From assembly GCF_900115685.1 (NCBI RefSeq), contig NZ_FOXJ01000009.1, forward strand, positions 124,001 to 188,000: DNA of 64,000 nt, in the 5' to 3' direction. Source of the DNA: Variovorax sp. 770b2 (lineage in GTDB: Bacteria > Pseudomonadota > Gammaproteobacteria > Burkholderiales > Burkholderiaceae_C). The position numbers and the translations under genes were made by a program. The notes under the pieces are model-generated. The model ran no database searches. It saw only the letters and a program-made list of their open reading frames with translations, and had not been told where the DNA came from. Positions 16,350 through 25,412 of this stretch are shown here, in pieces (positions within the stretch are counted from its first letter, which is position 1; every line of letters begins with the position of its first letter).

Positions 16350-17271
16350 TCAGTCGACGCGCGCAGGCAACTCGATGACTTCGACGTGGTAACCGTGAGC
16401 AGCCAAGAGGGTCAGAAGACCCTCTTGGCCTGAAAGATGGGCGGCGCCGACATTGACAAAAGCGCCACCTTCGTCAAGCCACGGCGTGAGCCTTTTCAGC
16501 CAAGCGTGATTGCGATCCGAGACCATCACCCGGTTGTGCCGTGCCGCATCAGCGGCATTTGCCGCGAGCGAATCGACCGCGGCGTTGACGTCTTCATAGT
16601 GGCCGCTGGCGATCGCCGCGACTGCGCGGTTGTAAGCATTCAGTGAACTTGGGTGCAAGGCGATTCGCAGCTGACGCCTGTAGATTCGCTCATCGAGTGC
16701 CGCACGACGCTTTCCACCTCATCGGGATCTTCCAAGCTGAATCGGGGGACATCGTTTCTTTGCGCCGCATCTTGGAGTATTTGGTCACGTGATCGAACGC
16801 CCGGCCTGGTGCAGCGATAGGCGGCATAGCCGGCAGCTTCGGCAGCACTTTTGCGGGTCAATGCGTGGAGGTAGAGCGTCGCTGCAACTTGCGCTTGCTC
16901 ATCGCCCTTTAGGCGAACTATTGTGGGAAGGCACAGGATTCTCTCCATCAGGACTTTGCGTAGGCCTTCGTCGAGCATCTGTGTCCAGGCGGCGTATGTT
17001 CCGGGACCGGTCCCCGCTTCCTGCTCACGCAATCGTGACTTGTAGGTGAGAGGTCCGCCGGTGCCCTCGACCACGTAGCGCGAGAAGCCCTTGAGGACTG
17101 AATCGGCTGGCTGCGGCAGTCCATCGACTGGTGCATGGATGCTGCCAATGATGACGTTCGCATTGCCGGTCGGCGCAGTCACCTTGATGGCTGAACGGTT
17201 GCTTGTGCGGCACTGTATGAAGCGCTGACGACCAATGCAGCCGAAACCAGCAGGCGTTTGAAAATTCTCAT
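16350..17271 (-). pseudogene. TraB/GumN family protein, broken by two frameshifts
   Basis: Three reading frames in sequence make one TraB/GumN protein. They are a signal peptide from ATG 17271 (MRIFKRLLVSAALVVSASYS) that stops at 17179; a middle part in a second frame (about 17200-16710) with the family's VTAPTGNANVIIGSIHAPV and FSRYVVEG; and a C-terminal part in a third frame (about 16718-16350) with DRNHAWLKRL and GGAFVNVGAAHLSGQEGLL. Each frame is closed by a stop where the next takes over. Either the gene is dead or two single-base errors exist in the assembly. Confidence 0.75.
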
Positions 17272-17600
17272 CTGCGACTCCATTTCTTTCGGTAGTGTAT
17301 GAACGGAATGGCATACAAACCGATGCTGGTCGCCCCCCATTTTCTGCGCGAGACCGGCCTCTGATCGAGTGGAGCGTGCCTGCATCCAATGCCAAGATAG
17401 GCATTTCGTTTTCGTCTCTCAGCGAAGACGTCAACACGCCTGATTTGGACCGCCGAACATGCCGCCGACAGCCGCATGTCTGCGCTACCATCGCGCCGCA
17501 GATTCCAGAATCTGCGAAGGGACGGTAGGCAGTGCGTCGAGTGATCAACCCTTAAAAGCGCAACTGCCTGTGGATCGTCTTTATCTACGCATTGGCAGCC

Positions 17601-17835
17601 ATGTCACCTCCAGCTTCACGCCCCTTCATGTCCACGCTCGGAGCCTCGGTCTGGGAGATCAGCGGCCTGAACGTGGCGCAGCTCTCGCAACAGCCCGTCT
17701 GATCACGTTGCAGACACCGGAGGCGGCCCAAGTGGCCAACGAAGCCGTGGTGCTCGAGCGCTTCACAGGCCTGGAGAGCGTCAACGAACTCTTCAACTTC
17801 GAGATCGAAGTGCTCGCCACGTCTAGCAATCGGCG
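17601..17835 (+). pseudogene. N-terminal fragment of a VgrG (T6SS spike) gene, frameshifted
   Basis: From ATG 17601/17628 one frame reads MSTLGASVWEISGLNVAQLSQQ and stops at about 17693. A second frame continues with ARLITLQTPEAAQ... and LERFTGLESVNELFNFEIEVL, the start of VgrG/Rhs-type spike proteins. Homology is lost after about 17835 and nothing of the gp27/gp5 body follows. No other T6SS gene is near. It is a relic that marks a recombination end. The 17836-18061 stretch holds nothing I recognise. Confidence 0.6.
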
Positions 17836-18061
17836 GAGCACTGACGGGCCGAGCTGCCTGTTGGTAGTACCGCTCGTTTGTTCGACCACATTGCACCATT
17901 TCCAATAACTCACGGAACCGGCGCCCGCTGACGCGGTCCGCGCGTTACCGTGGTTGCGGACACGACGCCCTCCGCGCGCGCTGTGCGTCGGCACGCCTTA
18001 CGGCAAGTCTCGGTGTGATCATGCGCCTCCCACCAATTTAGAGCGTGTCCGACGACACGGG

Positions 18062-19105
18062 CTAACCCCGAATCAGCGGCTCGTAGTTTGGCTCGATTTG
18101 GAACTGCCAAAGACGGAGAACCTCACCGCGGTACGCGTCGTCAAACCCAGGCGCCAACTCGGCAGGCTCGAGTTGCGGAGTAAGCCTCACAACTTCATCG
18201 TCAGTGGTGGTCAGCCACTTGTAGTAGCTGGAAATCATTCCAGCAAGCGTACCCAGGCTTTCAAACGCTTGATCGAGCGACTTGTCGCCCGCCTGCCTTG
18301 CCGCAATCTCAACGTATGCAACTCTTTCGCCATCCATCGTCGCGATAGGCATCTCGTCCTCCCAGGCGGAATGGAACATGAGGTAGAACGCGATCTGTTG
18401 CTCCCGCTCGTTCAAGATTTCTTTGTTCTCGATATAGAAACTAAGAGCACTGATCGTGAAGCTTGCTTGATCGTTTTTTTGTAATGAACTGGGGCGATCA
18501 GAGGCTGCATGTATTCGGCAGACCAAAGGAGGGATGGTCGCAACCATCCGGTCGCCAAAATCACCGGCGATGCTCCTCTGATACGCGTCAACGAAGCGCA
18601 GGATGATTGTTCCGTTTTTGGTTTCAAAATCTTCGACCTTATTGATGGTCCACGTTCTCAGGTCGTTCCAGTAGACGGCAATCAACAGAGGATGCCCTTT
18701 AAGCTTGGCGTAGTGCTTGAGCCTGGACAAGTAGGCGTTGCCGAAGGTGACAGGTGTGTGGATCGTCTTGGGCTCAGTGTTCTTAACCTCAACGAAGAAT
18801 TTTTGACCGGTCTTGAGCGACACAAAGTAATCCGGCGCCTGCACTTCAATTCCGGCGTACAAGGGTGCAGATGCATCTTCCGCGGTGATCAAATCTGCCT
18901 TTCCAAGCGACGCGACCACGTACTCAAACATGCGTTCAGCCCTTCGGCCATACATCAATGAGCGGTTTTCTCTCGCTATTTTCGTGGCCGCTTCGAATGA
19001 GAATTTCTCGCTCAACCGATCCAATGGCAGATTGAACTCTCGGCCCACTTGGTCAGCCAAGTCCACCGCGCCAAACCTGGACGGTTGCCATTTCACACGC
19101 TTCAT
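18062..19105 (-). CDS. PD-(D/E)XK nuclease-like protein, divergent from an XRE/protease-PIN pair
   Basis: A 347-residue protein from ATG 19105 (alternative TTG at 19165 adds 20 residues). A nuclease-type core is visible: RRAERMFEYVV helix with Glu, then D92 in APDYFVSL and E106-V-K108 in KFFVEVKNT, the D...ExK arrangement of restriction-like endonucleases. This is followed by a helix (YLSRLKHYAKLKG) and a strand (PLLIAVYW). The C-terminal half is unassigned. It lies divergent from the XRE-ImmA/IrrE gene, sharing about 165 bases of promoter region, so the three may form one module. Whether it cuts DNA is inference. Confidence 0.65.
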   Translation of the reverse strand: MKRVKWQPSRFGAVDLADQVGREFNLPLDRLSEKFSFEAATKIARENRSLMYGRRAERMFEYVVASLGKADLITAEDASAPLYAGIEVQAPDYFVSLKTGQKFFVEVKNTEPKTIHTPVTFGNAYLSRLKHYAKLKGHPLLIAVYWNDLRTWTINKVEDFETKNGTIILRFVDAYQRSIAGDFGDRMVATIPPLVCRIHAASDRPSSLQKNDQASFTISALSFYIENKEILNEREQQIAFYLMFHSAWEDEMPIATMDGERVAYVEIAARQAGDKSLDQAFESLGTLAGMISSYYKWLTTTDDEVVRLTPQLEPAELAPGFDDAYRGEVLRLWQFQIEPNYEPLIRG

Positions 19106-19271
19106 CTCAATGTCTTTCTGGTCAAGGGGTGATCTCAATTTTTCATTCGCAACCGCAGCGATCAAGCTTTCATCGATGGAAGCATCATGCCCGCGTGCAT
19201 GCGCTACTCAACTGTGCAGGTATCTGAGATCCGTGAGACCCAACCAACGCCAGCTATGATGATCGCAGTCC

Positions 19272-20414
19272 ATGGCCATTGACCTTCGCTTGCTAGGCGG
19301 CAAGCTCGCGAAGTACCGCGGGCAGTTGCAAGAATCCCTTCTTGATGTCGCTGCATCGACAGGAATCGACACGGCCCGGCTCACCCAGATCGAAGGTGGC
19401 CAAACCGAACCGACTGGCGATGAGATCTTGATCCTTGCAGACCACTATCGCTGCGACTTCAAGTTCTTCATCTCCAACGAAAAGGTAGCGCCTTTCGAGC
19501 AGACTGAGACGCTCTACCGCGCGCACGGCCCCGACTTCTCCAAGGAGGATCGACGCGCGGTTCAGGACTTCCTTTATCTCTGCGAAACCGAAGACTTCCT
19601 GATGCGGGAGCTGGGTCGTGCGCCTGGTTCTTTCCAATTCTCACCGTCTGGCAGCTACTTCAAAGGGCACGCCGAGGACGCGGCAGCTCGGCTGCGATCG
19701 GCGCTGGGCCATGCGGACAACGCGGTGCCCCGAGACGTGTATGCCGAGTTTCGAAGCGTGGGGGTGCATGTGTTTCGTCGAAAACTTGGCAACTCGAGCA
19801 TCTCGGGGTTGTTCATCGCACACCCGGTCGCGGGCAAGTGCGCCCTGGTGAACTACAGTGAAGACATCTACCGGCAACGATTCAGCGCGGCGCACGAAAT
19901 GGCCCACGCTATCTTCGACGCCGACAAAGGGGCCAGCGTTAGCTTCGAGCGACCTGACGCCGGTGATCTGGTCGAAACGCGCGCAAACCGATTTGCCTCC
20001 TGCTATCTCATCCCGCCTGCGTTCCTGTCGAAACTTCCCGACCCTAACGGGTGGAGCGATTCCGATGCGATTGGCTGGGCCAACAAGCTGCGGGTGAGCT
20101 GCGTGGCGTTGGCCAACGCGTTGCGCGGGGCGAAGCTTGCCGATCAAGCCACCACCGCCCGGATCTCCCGACTCCGCATCCCCCGGGCCGTCAAAACGGA
20201 CCCAGAGCTTCCCGAGTCGCTCAATCCCCTGCAGCGCTTACGTAAGGAGCAGTTGCTGGAGCGCGGCCTCTCAGATCACTATGTCGAGCTTTGCTTTGAA
20301 GCGCAGAGTTCGGGTGCGATCAGCCAGGGACGGCTTGCCGAGGCGCTGCTGTGCAGCCAAGCAGAATTGCTTGAGATGGCGAACCTCTACAGCCGGACGC
20401 TTCATGGCCATTGA
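19272..20414 (+). CDS. XRE-type regulator fused to ImmA/IrrE metalloprotease
   Basis: A 380-residue protein. The N-terminal ~60 residues form an XRE helix-turn-helix (LGGKLAKYRGQLQESLLDVAAST, LTQIEGGQTEPT). The zinc-protease signature HEMAH lies at 208-212, with a downstream ETRANRFASCYLIP motif (~E236-N239) typical of the family. Such proteins act as repressors cleaved or relieved on damage, and many serve as the antitoxin-like partner of a neighbouring toxin. The stop overlaps the ATG of the PIN-domain gene by 11 bases, so the two are translationally coupled. Confidence 0.88.
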   Translation: MAIDLRLLGGKLAKYRGQLQESLLDVAASTGIDTARLTQIEGGQTEPTGDEILILADHYRCDFKFFISNEKVAPFEQTETLYRAHGPDFSKEDRRAVQDFLYLCETEDFLMRELGRAPGSFQFSPSGSYFKGHAEDAAARLRSALGHADNAVPRDVYAEFRSVGVHVFRRKLGNSSISGLFIAHPVAGKCALVNYSEDIYRQRFSAAHEMAHAIFDADKGASVSFERPDAGDLVETRANRFASCYLIPPAFLSKLPDPNGWSDSDAIGWANKLRVSCVALANALRGAKLADQATTARISRLRIPRAVKTDPELPESLNPLQRLRKEQLLERGLSDHYVELCFEAQSSGAISQGRLAEALLCSQAELLEMANLYSRTLHGH

Positions 20415-20985
20415 CCCGTCCAAGTTTCATCTAATCAACGTCGCCGATACATGCTCGGTGTGGAACATTTTGTCCTCGCCCCGGTTGAACGCTGCGGCCA
20501 AGGAAGCTCGATGCGACTTCTGCGTGACCAGTTTCGTCCAGTATGAGTGCCTGATCAAACCGCGTAAGTCGATTCTGCCAAGCGAGCAGACATTGATGGA
20601 TCGACTGAAGGCCGAGCAGAGGCGCGGCGCCTTCCAAGCCCAGTCTTGCAGCATTGAGGACCTTCAAGCCATCGAAATCTTGGAGAAGCGTAGGAACCTC
20701 GGCAAAGGTGAACTCTCCTCGATCGCCTTCGCCATGAAGATTCGCCAAGGGTTCATCACCGACGACCGGAAGGCCTGTCAGTTAGCGAAGGACTCAGGGC
20801 ACCCACACGCGCAGACGACCCCGCACCTTTTTTCTTGGCTCATCTTCACCGGCAGGCTGGGCGACAGCGACAAAGACACCGTCATCGCCCAGCACGTGGC
20901 CGCGGGACGGCAAATAGCCCAGCACCTGCAGAGGGCCTATGAGATGGCTCTGCAGTGCCGGCTCAACGCGACGGTTCGGCCTTGA
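20404..20985 (+). CDS. PIN-domain-like protein coupled to the ImmA/IrrE gene
   Basis: A 193-residue protein starting inside the end of the upstream gene (ATG 20404). Acidic residues fit a PIN ribonuclease quartet: D15 (NVADTCSVWNIL), E48 (QYECLI), E103 (GKGELSSIAFA) and D120/D121 (FITDDRKA). PIN proteins cleave RNA and are toxins in VapBC systems. Here the partner would be an XRE-ImmA/IrrE protein instead of a VapB. The C-terminal 50 residues are an extra helical tail. The toxin role is inferred from fold pattern and coupling. Confidence 0.7.
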   Translation: MAIDPSKFHLINVADTCSVWNILSSPRLNAAAKEARCDFCVTSFVQYECLIKPRKSILPSEQTLMDRLKAEQRRGAFQAQSCSIEDLQAIEILEKRRNLGKGELSSIAFAMKIRQGFITDDRKACQLAKDSGHPHAQTTPHLFSWLIFTGRLGDSDKDTVIAQHVAAGRQIAQHLQRAYEMALQCRLNATVRP

Positions 20986-21157
20986 CGCACGCATGCCCCA
21001 AGCTCGCCGTCCCCGAAGCCCGCAACGCGTCGTCTCGACCTTCGGACCAGACGACGATCCAGAACGCATCGAGCGAACTGTCGTGCGGTGCCACGCTTTG
21101 AACTTGTCGGTTCATAGTGGTATTCATGCGCAGCGGCATCACAAGGAAAGCTTCCCG

Positions 21158-22480
21158 TTGCAATTCGTCCAGCGGTTGATCGAATGCTCGAATGCTCTCG
21201 TCACGACGGTCACCTCTTTTTTCCCCACCGCGCTGGCCGTGTGTTTTTGGGCCATGGCCCCTGGCGTCCAAGCCGCGCCCAATCCGGGCGGAAGTGGCAC
21301 GCTGCGGTCCTCGGGCTTGCAGGACATTTGCCTGAAGGGCACGGAGGTCGTGCCCGAGGTCTGCGGGCAGGTCCAGGTGAATTGGAAACTCTGGGCGCTC
21401 ATGGGCGAGCCCATTGGCGATTTCGTGCTTGGCTGGAAGCCGGGCACGATCCGGATCGCCAGCGCGGAAGGCGGAGGCAGCCAACTGCACCAGGTGGACA
21501 GCCTGCCTGCGCCCTTGTCCAAGGCCGCGCAAAACATGGAGCTCTACGTGGAAGCTGTCGCGTTCGTCGAGAAGCCACCGGCGAGCCCCAACTACAACAC
21601 GGTGGCGATCACGTTCAACACGGGCGTGGCGTCCAAGCCTGGCGAGACGTCGATGAACGTGCCGGGCGGGTACGACTGGGACAAATTTCTGCACGGCGGC
21701 ATGTCCAGCGAGGGGATCGCGCTGGGCGCCGTGGGGTGGTGCAGCGAAAAGGGCCGGCGGGACCTCAGCGCGAAAGACGCGAAGGCGATCATGCTCGCCG
21801 GGGTCAAGTTGCAGGGCCTGCAGTTGTGCCCGAAGTCCACGGTAGACGTGTCGCCGATGGAAAACGCGATCGCCAAGGTTTGCGAGTCGGCGTTGATCGA
21901 GGCGGGCCTTGGCCCTTCTTCGCATTTCTGCCCGAAGAAGGAAGCGCAGAAGCCCGAGCCAAAGAAGGCGAACGCGATCGACGACGCGTTCGCACGCCTG
22001 GAAGGCAGGAGGCCGGCGGAGACCGCGAACACCGACAAGGCCAAGCCGTTCGATTCGATGTCCAGCAAGTTCGAGGCGGCCGAGGCCGAGCGCAAGGCGC
22101 GCGAGGTGGACAAGGCCAGGGCGTTGGCCGCGCAGCGGGACCGCGAGGCGGAGGCTGAGCGCCAGGCGTTGCGCCGCGAAGCGGCGCAGAACTTTTGCAC
22201 AACGGCCAAGGACGCGCAGGACAGCTGCGCGGCGAAGACGTGCGGCAGCAAGCCCAGCGCCACCATGTGCTTGCGGTCCGTGCAGGACCCTTACCCGCCA
22301 TGCAAGGCAGGCCCAGGGTTCTCTTGCCTTCAGATCCCGCATTACAGCTGCGTTGAACAAGGCCCCAACCCCAAATTGCCCGAGTGGGAGAGTTGCTCCG
22401 CGGGCGTGGACCGGTCGTGCGCGGCCGCAGGAAAACCGATCGCCAGCGTCGACGCGTGCGTCGCAGAAAGGCTCAAATGA
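21158..22480 (+). CDS. Exported Ala/Lys/Glu-rich protein, first gene of a three-gene operon
   Basis: About 440 residues. The start is uncertain: TTG 21158 behind AAGGAAAG is my choice because it gives a plausible signal peptide ending ...APGVQA. The exported part contains a globular domain (WKLWALMGEPIGDFVLGW, YDWDKFLHGGMSSEGIALGAVGW), then a charged coiled-coil linker with many Ala, Glu and Arg (~residues 270-350). A C-terminal Cys-rich domain (about eight Cys from FCTTAKDAQDSC to VDACVAERLK) suggests disulfides in the periplasm. I do not recognise the family. The ATGA overlap at 22477 couples it to the next gene. Confidence 0.6.
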   Translation: MQFVQRLIECSNALVTTVTSFFPTALAVCFWAMAPGVQAAPNPGGSGTLRSSGLQDICLKGTEVVPEVCGQVQVNWKLWALMGEPIGDFVLGWKPGTIRIASAEGGGSQLHQVDSLPAPLSKAAQNMELYVEAVAFVEKPPASPNYNTVAITFNTGVASKPGETSMNVPGGYDWDKFLHGGMSSEGIALGAVGWCSEKGRRDLSAKDAKAIMLAGVKLQGLQLCPKSTVDVSPMENAIAKVCESALIEAGLGPSSHFCPKKEAQKPEPKKANAIDDAFARLEGRRPAETANTDKAKPFDSMSSKFEAAEAERKAREVDKARALAAQRDREAEAERQALRREAAQNFCTTAKDAQDSCAAKTCGSKPSATMCLRSVQDPYPPCKAGPGFSCLQIPHYSCVEQGPNPKLPEWESCSAGVDRSCAAAGKPIASVDACVAERLK

Positions 22481-23247
22481 AGACCCTTCGAAAAGTCGGC
22501 GCCTCGCGCTTCTTTTCCACCCGCGCCGCGGTGGGTGGCGCGCTGAAAAACGTTTGGCGCGCCGGGTGGGTGGCGCTCTTGATGGCCGCAGGGTCCGCAC
22601 ACGCGGTCGACGATCTTGTGCCGCCGTACACAAAGCTGAAGGAGTTGCCCAAGGGCACGAAGGTTATTGCGGTGCGGGATCTGGCGCTCAACGACGACTT
22701 TGACGGGAAAACCGACGTCTACTCGTTGGACCTTGGGAGGGGGTGGTTCACCGAATTCCGAAAATACCCGGTCACGATTCCGAAAGGAACGCGCTACAGC
22801 GTCAAACACGTGCTTGAAAGCAATGCGCTCCGGCTGGAGCCGTTGGACCACAAGCTCCAACAGGGAGAGTACCCGATGATCAGCTACAGGAAGAGCGCGG
22901 GTTCGATGCAGACGGTGCAGGATTTGAACAGGCTTTTGGTGGGCGACATGAAGCTCGTTTTTGACGACCCGCTTTCGGACATGGACCCTTCGGTTGCGCA
23001 AGACGTTCTGCTTGCGAAAATCACTGCAAGCATGAAAGAGAACAGGTACGACCAAGCCATTCCCTCCTTCGAGCGCCTTGAGAGGCTTGGGGTGGCGTTG
23101 CCCGAGAGCTTCTACTATTTCTACATCCTGGCGCTCAACAAGGGGGGTCGGCAAAGCGACGCAAAAACGCGCGCGGCAAACTACCTGACCGACATCGGCC
23201 GAAAGGGTGCGTACTACAAAGAGGTCGTGGAGATCATGGCGCAATGA
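22477..23247 (+). CDS. Exported protein, paralogue A of a tandem pair
   Basis: A 256-residue protein with an N-terminal export signal (VALLMAAGSAHA, preceded by an unusually long basic n-region). After it come an N-terminal beta-rich domain (LKELPKGTKVIAVRDLALNDDFDGKTDVYSLDLG) and a helical C-terminal domain with TPR-like repeats (LAKITASMKENRYDQAIPSFERLERL ... YYFYILALNKGGRQSDAKTRA). It aligns along most of its length with the next gene, so the pair arose by duplication. It overlaps both neighbours by 4 bases. Function unknown. Confidence 0.7.
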   Translation: MKTLRKVGASRFFSTRAAVGGALKNVWRAGWVALLMAAGSAHAVDDLVPPYTKLKELPKGTKVIAVRDLALNDDFDGKTDVYSLDLGRGWFTEFRKYPVTIPKGTRYSVKHVLESNALRLEPLDHKLQQGEYPMISYRKSAGSMQTVQDLNRLLVGDMKLVFDDPLSDMDPSVAQDVLLAKITASMKENRYDQAIPSFERLERLGVALPESFYYFYILALNKGGRQSDAKTRAANYLTDIGRKGAYYKEVVEIMAQ

Positions 23248-23972
23248 ACACGGCCATTTGGCGTGCGGGGCTGGTTGCCTTGCTGATGGTGGGAGGCTCC
23301 GCGCACGCGGTCGACGACCCCGTGCCGCCGGACACGGATTTGCAGGCGTTGCCGGAAGGCGCCCGCCTCATGGCCGTGCGCGACATCGTCATCGACAACA
23401 ACGGGGACGGAAAACACGACACGTACGCGGTCGACCTCGGCAATGGCTGGTTCTCGGAGTTGAGGGAGGAACCGTTTCGTGTTCGCAAAGGGACCGTTTA
23501 CCGGATTCGAAAGGTGAGCGAAGACGGGGCGCTCTACCTGAGGCCCATCGGGTACACGCTGCCGAACTCTGGCGACAACCCGGGCGATGCCCAAGTGACT
23601 TTCAAGAACACCAAGCACGCCAGGAACGCCAAGAAAACCGTGCGCGACTTGAACAACGTGATCGCGGGCAACCTGAAGATCGTCTTCGACGATCCACTGT
23701 CGGGGATGGACCCGGCCATCGCCCAGGACATCCTGCTTGCCAAGATCATGGCCAGCATCAAAGACGGCAAGTATTCGGAGGCCCTGCCCAGTTTTGAGCG
23801 CCTGGAGAAGCTGAAGTCGGATTTGCCAGAGAGTTTTTTCTTCCACTACATCCAGGCGCTCGACAAGGGCGGCAAGAAACAGGAAGCGCGCGCCCGCGCG
23901 GTGGCCTACCTGAAGAAGCATGGCAAGGCCGGGCAGTATTACGATCAGGTGGTCGAGTTGATGAGCCGGTGA
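23244..23972 (+). CDS. Exported protein, paralogue B of a tandem pair
   Basis: A 242-residue protein with a signal peptide (ALLMVGGSAHA), the same beta-rich domain (LQALPEGARLMAVRDIVIDNNGDGKHDTYAVDLG) and the same helical tail (KIMASIKDGKYSEALPSFERLEKL) as the upstream gene. It includes the block KIVFDDPLSGMDPAIAQDIL, almost identical to that of its paralogue. The D-x-N-x-D-G-x-x-D stretch (DNNGDGKHD) looks like a calcium-binding loop; paralogue A has NDDFDGKTD at the same place. It is the last gene of the operon. Function unknown. Confidence 0.7.
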   Translation: MNTAIWRAGLVALLMVGGSAHAVDDPVPPDTDLQALPEGARLMAVRDIVIDNNGDGKHDTYAVDLGNGWFSELREEPFRVRKGTVYRIRKVSEDGALYLRPIGYTLPNSGDNPGDAQVTFKNTKHARNAKKTVRDLNNVIAGNLKIVFDDPLSGMDPAIAQDILLAKIMASIKDGKYSEALPSFERLEKLKSDLPESFFFHYIQALDKGGKKQEARARAVAYLKKHGKAGQYYDQVVELMSR

Positions 23973-24090
23973 CGTGCGGCCATGCCTGGATGGGTCCAAC
24001 CGGCAGGGAGGCATGAATTCCTAATTTTGGAAGTTTTTTCCCAATTCCGGAAAACGCATGACACAATGGCTTCTTTTCAAGGAGCCTTTC

Positions 24091-24456
24091 ATGTCCCAAC
24101 GCCCCACCCCCGAGCAAGCCGCCTTGCTCATCGTGCTGATCTTCACGCGCTCGAAGGTCCCATCCCGTGTGCGCTTCAGCGAGAAGACGCTGCGCGGCGT
24201 CGCCGGCCGCAAGAATTTGCGCCTGTCTTTCCTGCAAGCGCTCATCGACGCCCTGGACGACCTTGGGTTCGCGCTTTTGCAGATCGAGGCCGGATGGGCG
24301 CTTATTCCGGTCGGGCAGCTCAACGGCGCGCAAGCGGTCACGGCCAACAAATACATTTCTAACGAATTGGCCGAGCGCAAGGCCGGTAACGAGATTTACA
24401 CGGAGATCCGTAAGGAGCTCGGCCTCGACATCGAAGAGTCCGACGACGAAGACTGA
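24091..24456 (+). CDS. Hypothetical protein, 121 residues
   Basis: The start is ATG 24091 behind a strong AAGGAG (24079-24084). The first ~75 residues resemble a winged-helix or small helical fold (PEQAALLIVLIFTRSKVPSRVRFSEKTLRGVAGRKNLR, then FLQALIDALDDLGFALLQIEAGWALIPV), and the tail is acidic (ELGLDIEESDDED). I do not recognise the family. It may be a small DNA-binding regulator. The 24457-24633 stretch after it is empty. Confidence 0.6.
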   Translation: MSQRPTPEQAALLIVLIFTRSKVPSRVRFSEKTLRGVAGRKNLRLSFLQALIDALDDLGFALLQIEAGWALIPVGQLNGAQAVTANKYISNELAERKAGNEIYTEIRKELGLDIEESDDED

Positions 24457-24633
24457 ACGCCTGCGAAGCTATATGCAACCGAGTCGGCTCGATACTGCCA
24501 TCCTACGGACGCTGAGTTTTGCGATGGATCGGCCGATCTCAGAGGGACGAACTTGCCCCTGAACTCTGGTTATGCCAGTTGTTTGTAAGCGTACGGCCAA
24601 CTCACCTTGACTCGCCGATGGGACCTGTGCGTC

Positions 24634-25136
24634 ATGAGTGAGCCGCTAAGCCCCGTATGGATTACTTTCCCCAAGATACCGTGGGGAAGTATCGGGTGGC
24701 GCATGGGACCAGGCGAGGACTATTGGCACTCGTGGGCTAAGTGGTTCAAGGCCGCCTCTCTTCAGGATCGGGAGCGCTACAAGACACAGTGGCCTGAGCC
24801 GGAAGGCTGGAAGGCTGGAAGGCTGGAAGGCTGGAAGGCTGGAAGGACTTCTACAGGCTCATCGAGACCGGTGAGCTACCGACATGGTTTCATGAGCAGC
24901 GGAGCAAGGTTGCTGAGGCTGCAGTCCCGTCGCAACCGGGCGAGGAAGAAATTCGAGGTTACCGCCGAGTCCTTTGGCTTCTGCGGCAGCATTTCAAGCG
25001 AGTGCGTGTGGACCGCCCGAACGACGACGAATGCATTGCAGAGATCTATGCCGCGCCAGATGGCTCTCATTGGCGGCTGTCCGCTCACGTCACTCAGGGC
25101 GGAATGCACTTCACCAAACTACCGCCAGATTCCTGA
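24634..25136 (+). pseudogene. Gene split by an 8-bp tandem-repeat expansion
   Basis: From ATG 24634 the frame reads MSEPLSPVWITFPKIPWG...QWPEPEGWK, then enters the GGAAGGCT repeat (24801-24846) and is thrown into a nonsense frame. In frame +2 after the repeat a coherent protein continues, GWKDFYRLIETGELPTWF..., to TGA at 25134-25136, ending GGMHFTKLPPDS. With 1, 4 or 7 full repeat units the two halves would join into a ~157-residue soluble protein; here there are 5. I do not recognise the family. It may be an OFF state of a phase-variable gene or a dead gene. The 25137-25412 gap shows nothing. Confidence 0.65.
24801..24846. repeat. 8-bp tandem repeat GGAAGGCT, 5 full copies plus 6 bases
   Basis: Five uninterrupted copies of GGAAGGCT (24801-24840) are followed by GGAAGG. 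The copies are perfect, as expected of recent slipped-strand expansion. The unit length is not a multiple of three, so each gain or loss changes the reading frame of the gene it lies in. Confidence 0.95.
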
Positions 25137-25412
25137 GCATTCAAGGGGTGAGGGGCATGGACGCCCGAGGAGTCTGCACGACTCGCCAACGATGAGGCAG
25201 CAACGCGTCGATGCGGCTGGCCGGCTGTGTGGGCATTCTTCTGAACCGTCAGCGAAGTGCGACTCGCTGAACCCGTTGCGAGCATTGGCAACGGCATATG
25301 TGAGGGTCGGCATCGCATTCACGATCTCGACGGGGGAGTAGGGATCGCGTGCCTTGAGCTTCTCGCCGATGTCGACTTTGGCAGCCTTGCGCGAGGTCCG
25401 GCGGCAGTAGGC

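Noticed and set aside
20963..22633. 556-codon minus-strand frame opposite the exported-protein operon
   Set aside because: Arg- and His-rich composition typical of a shadow; the plus strand has signal peptides, 4-base overlaps and paralogy.
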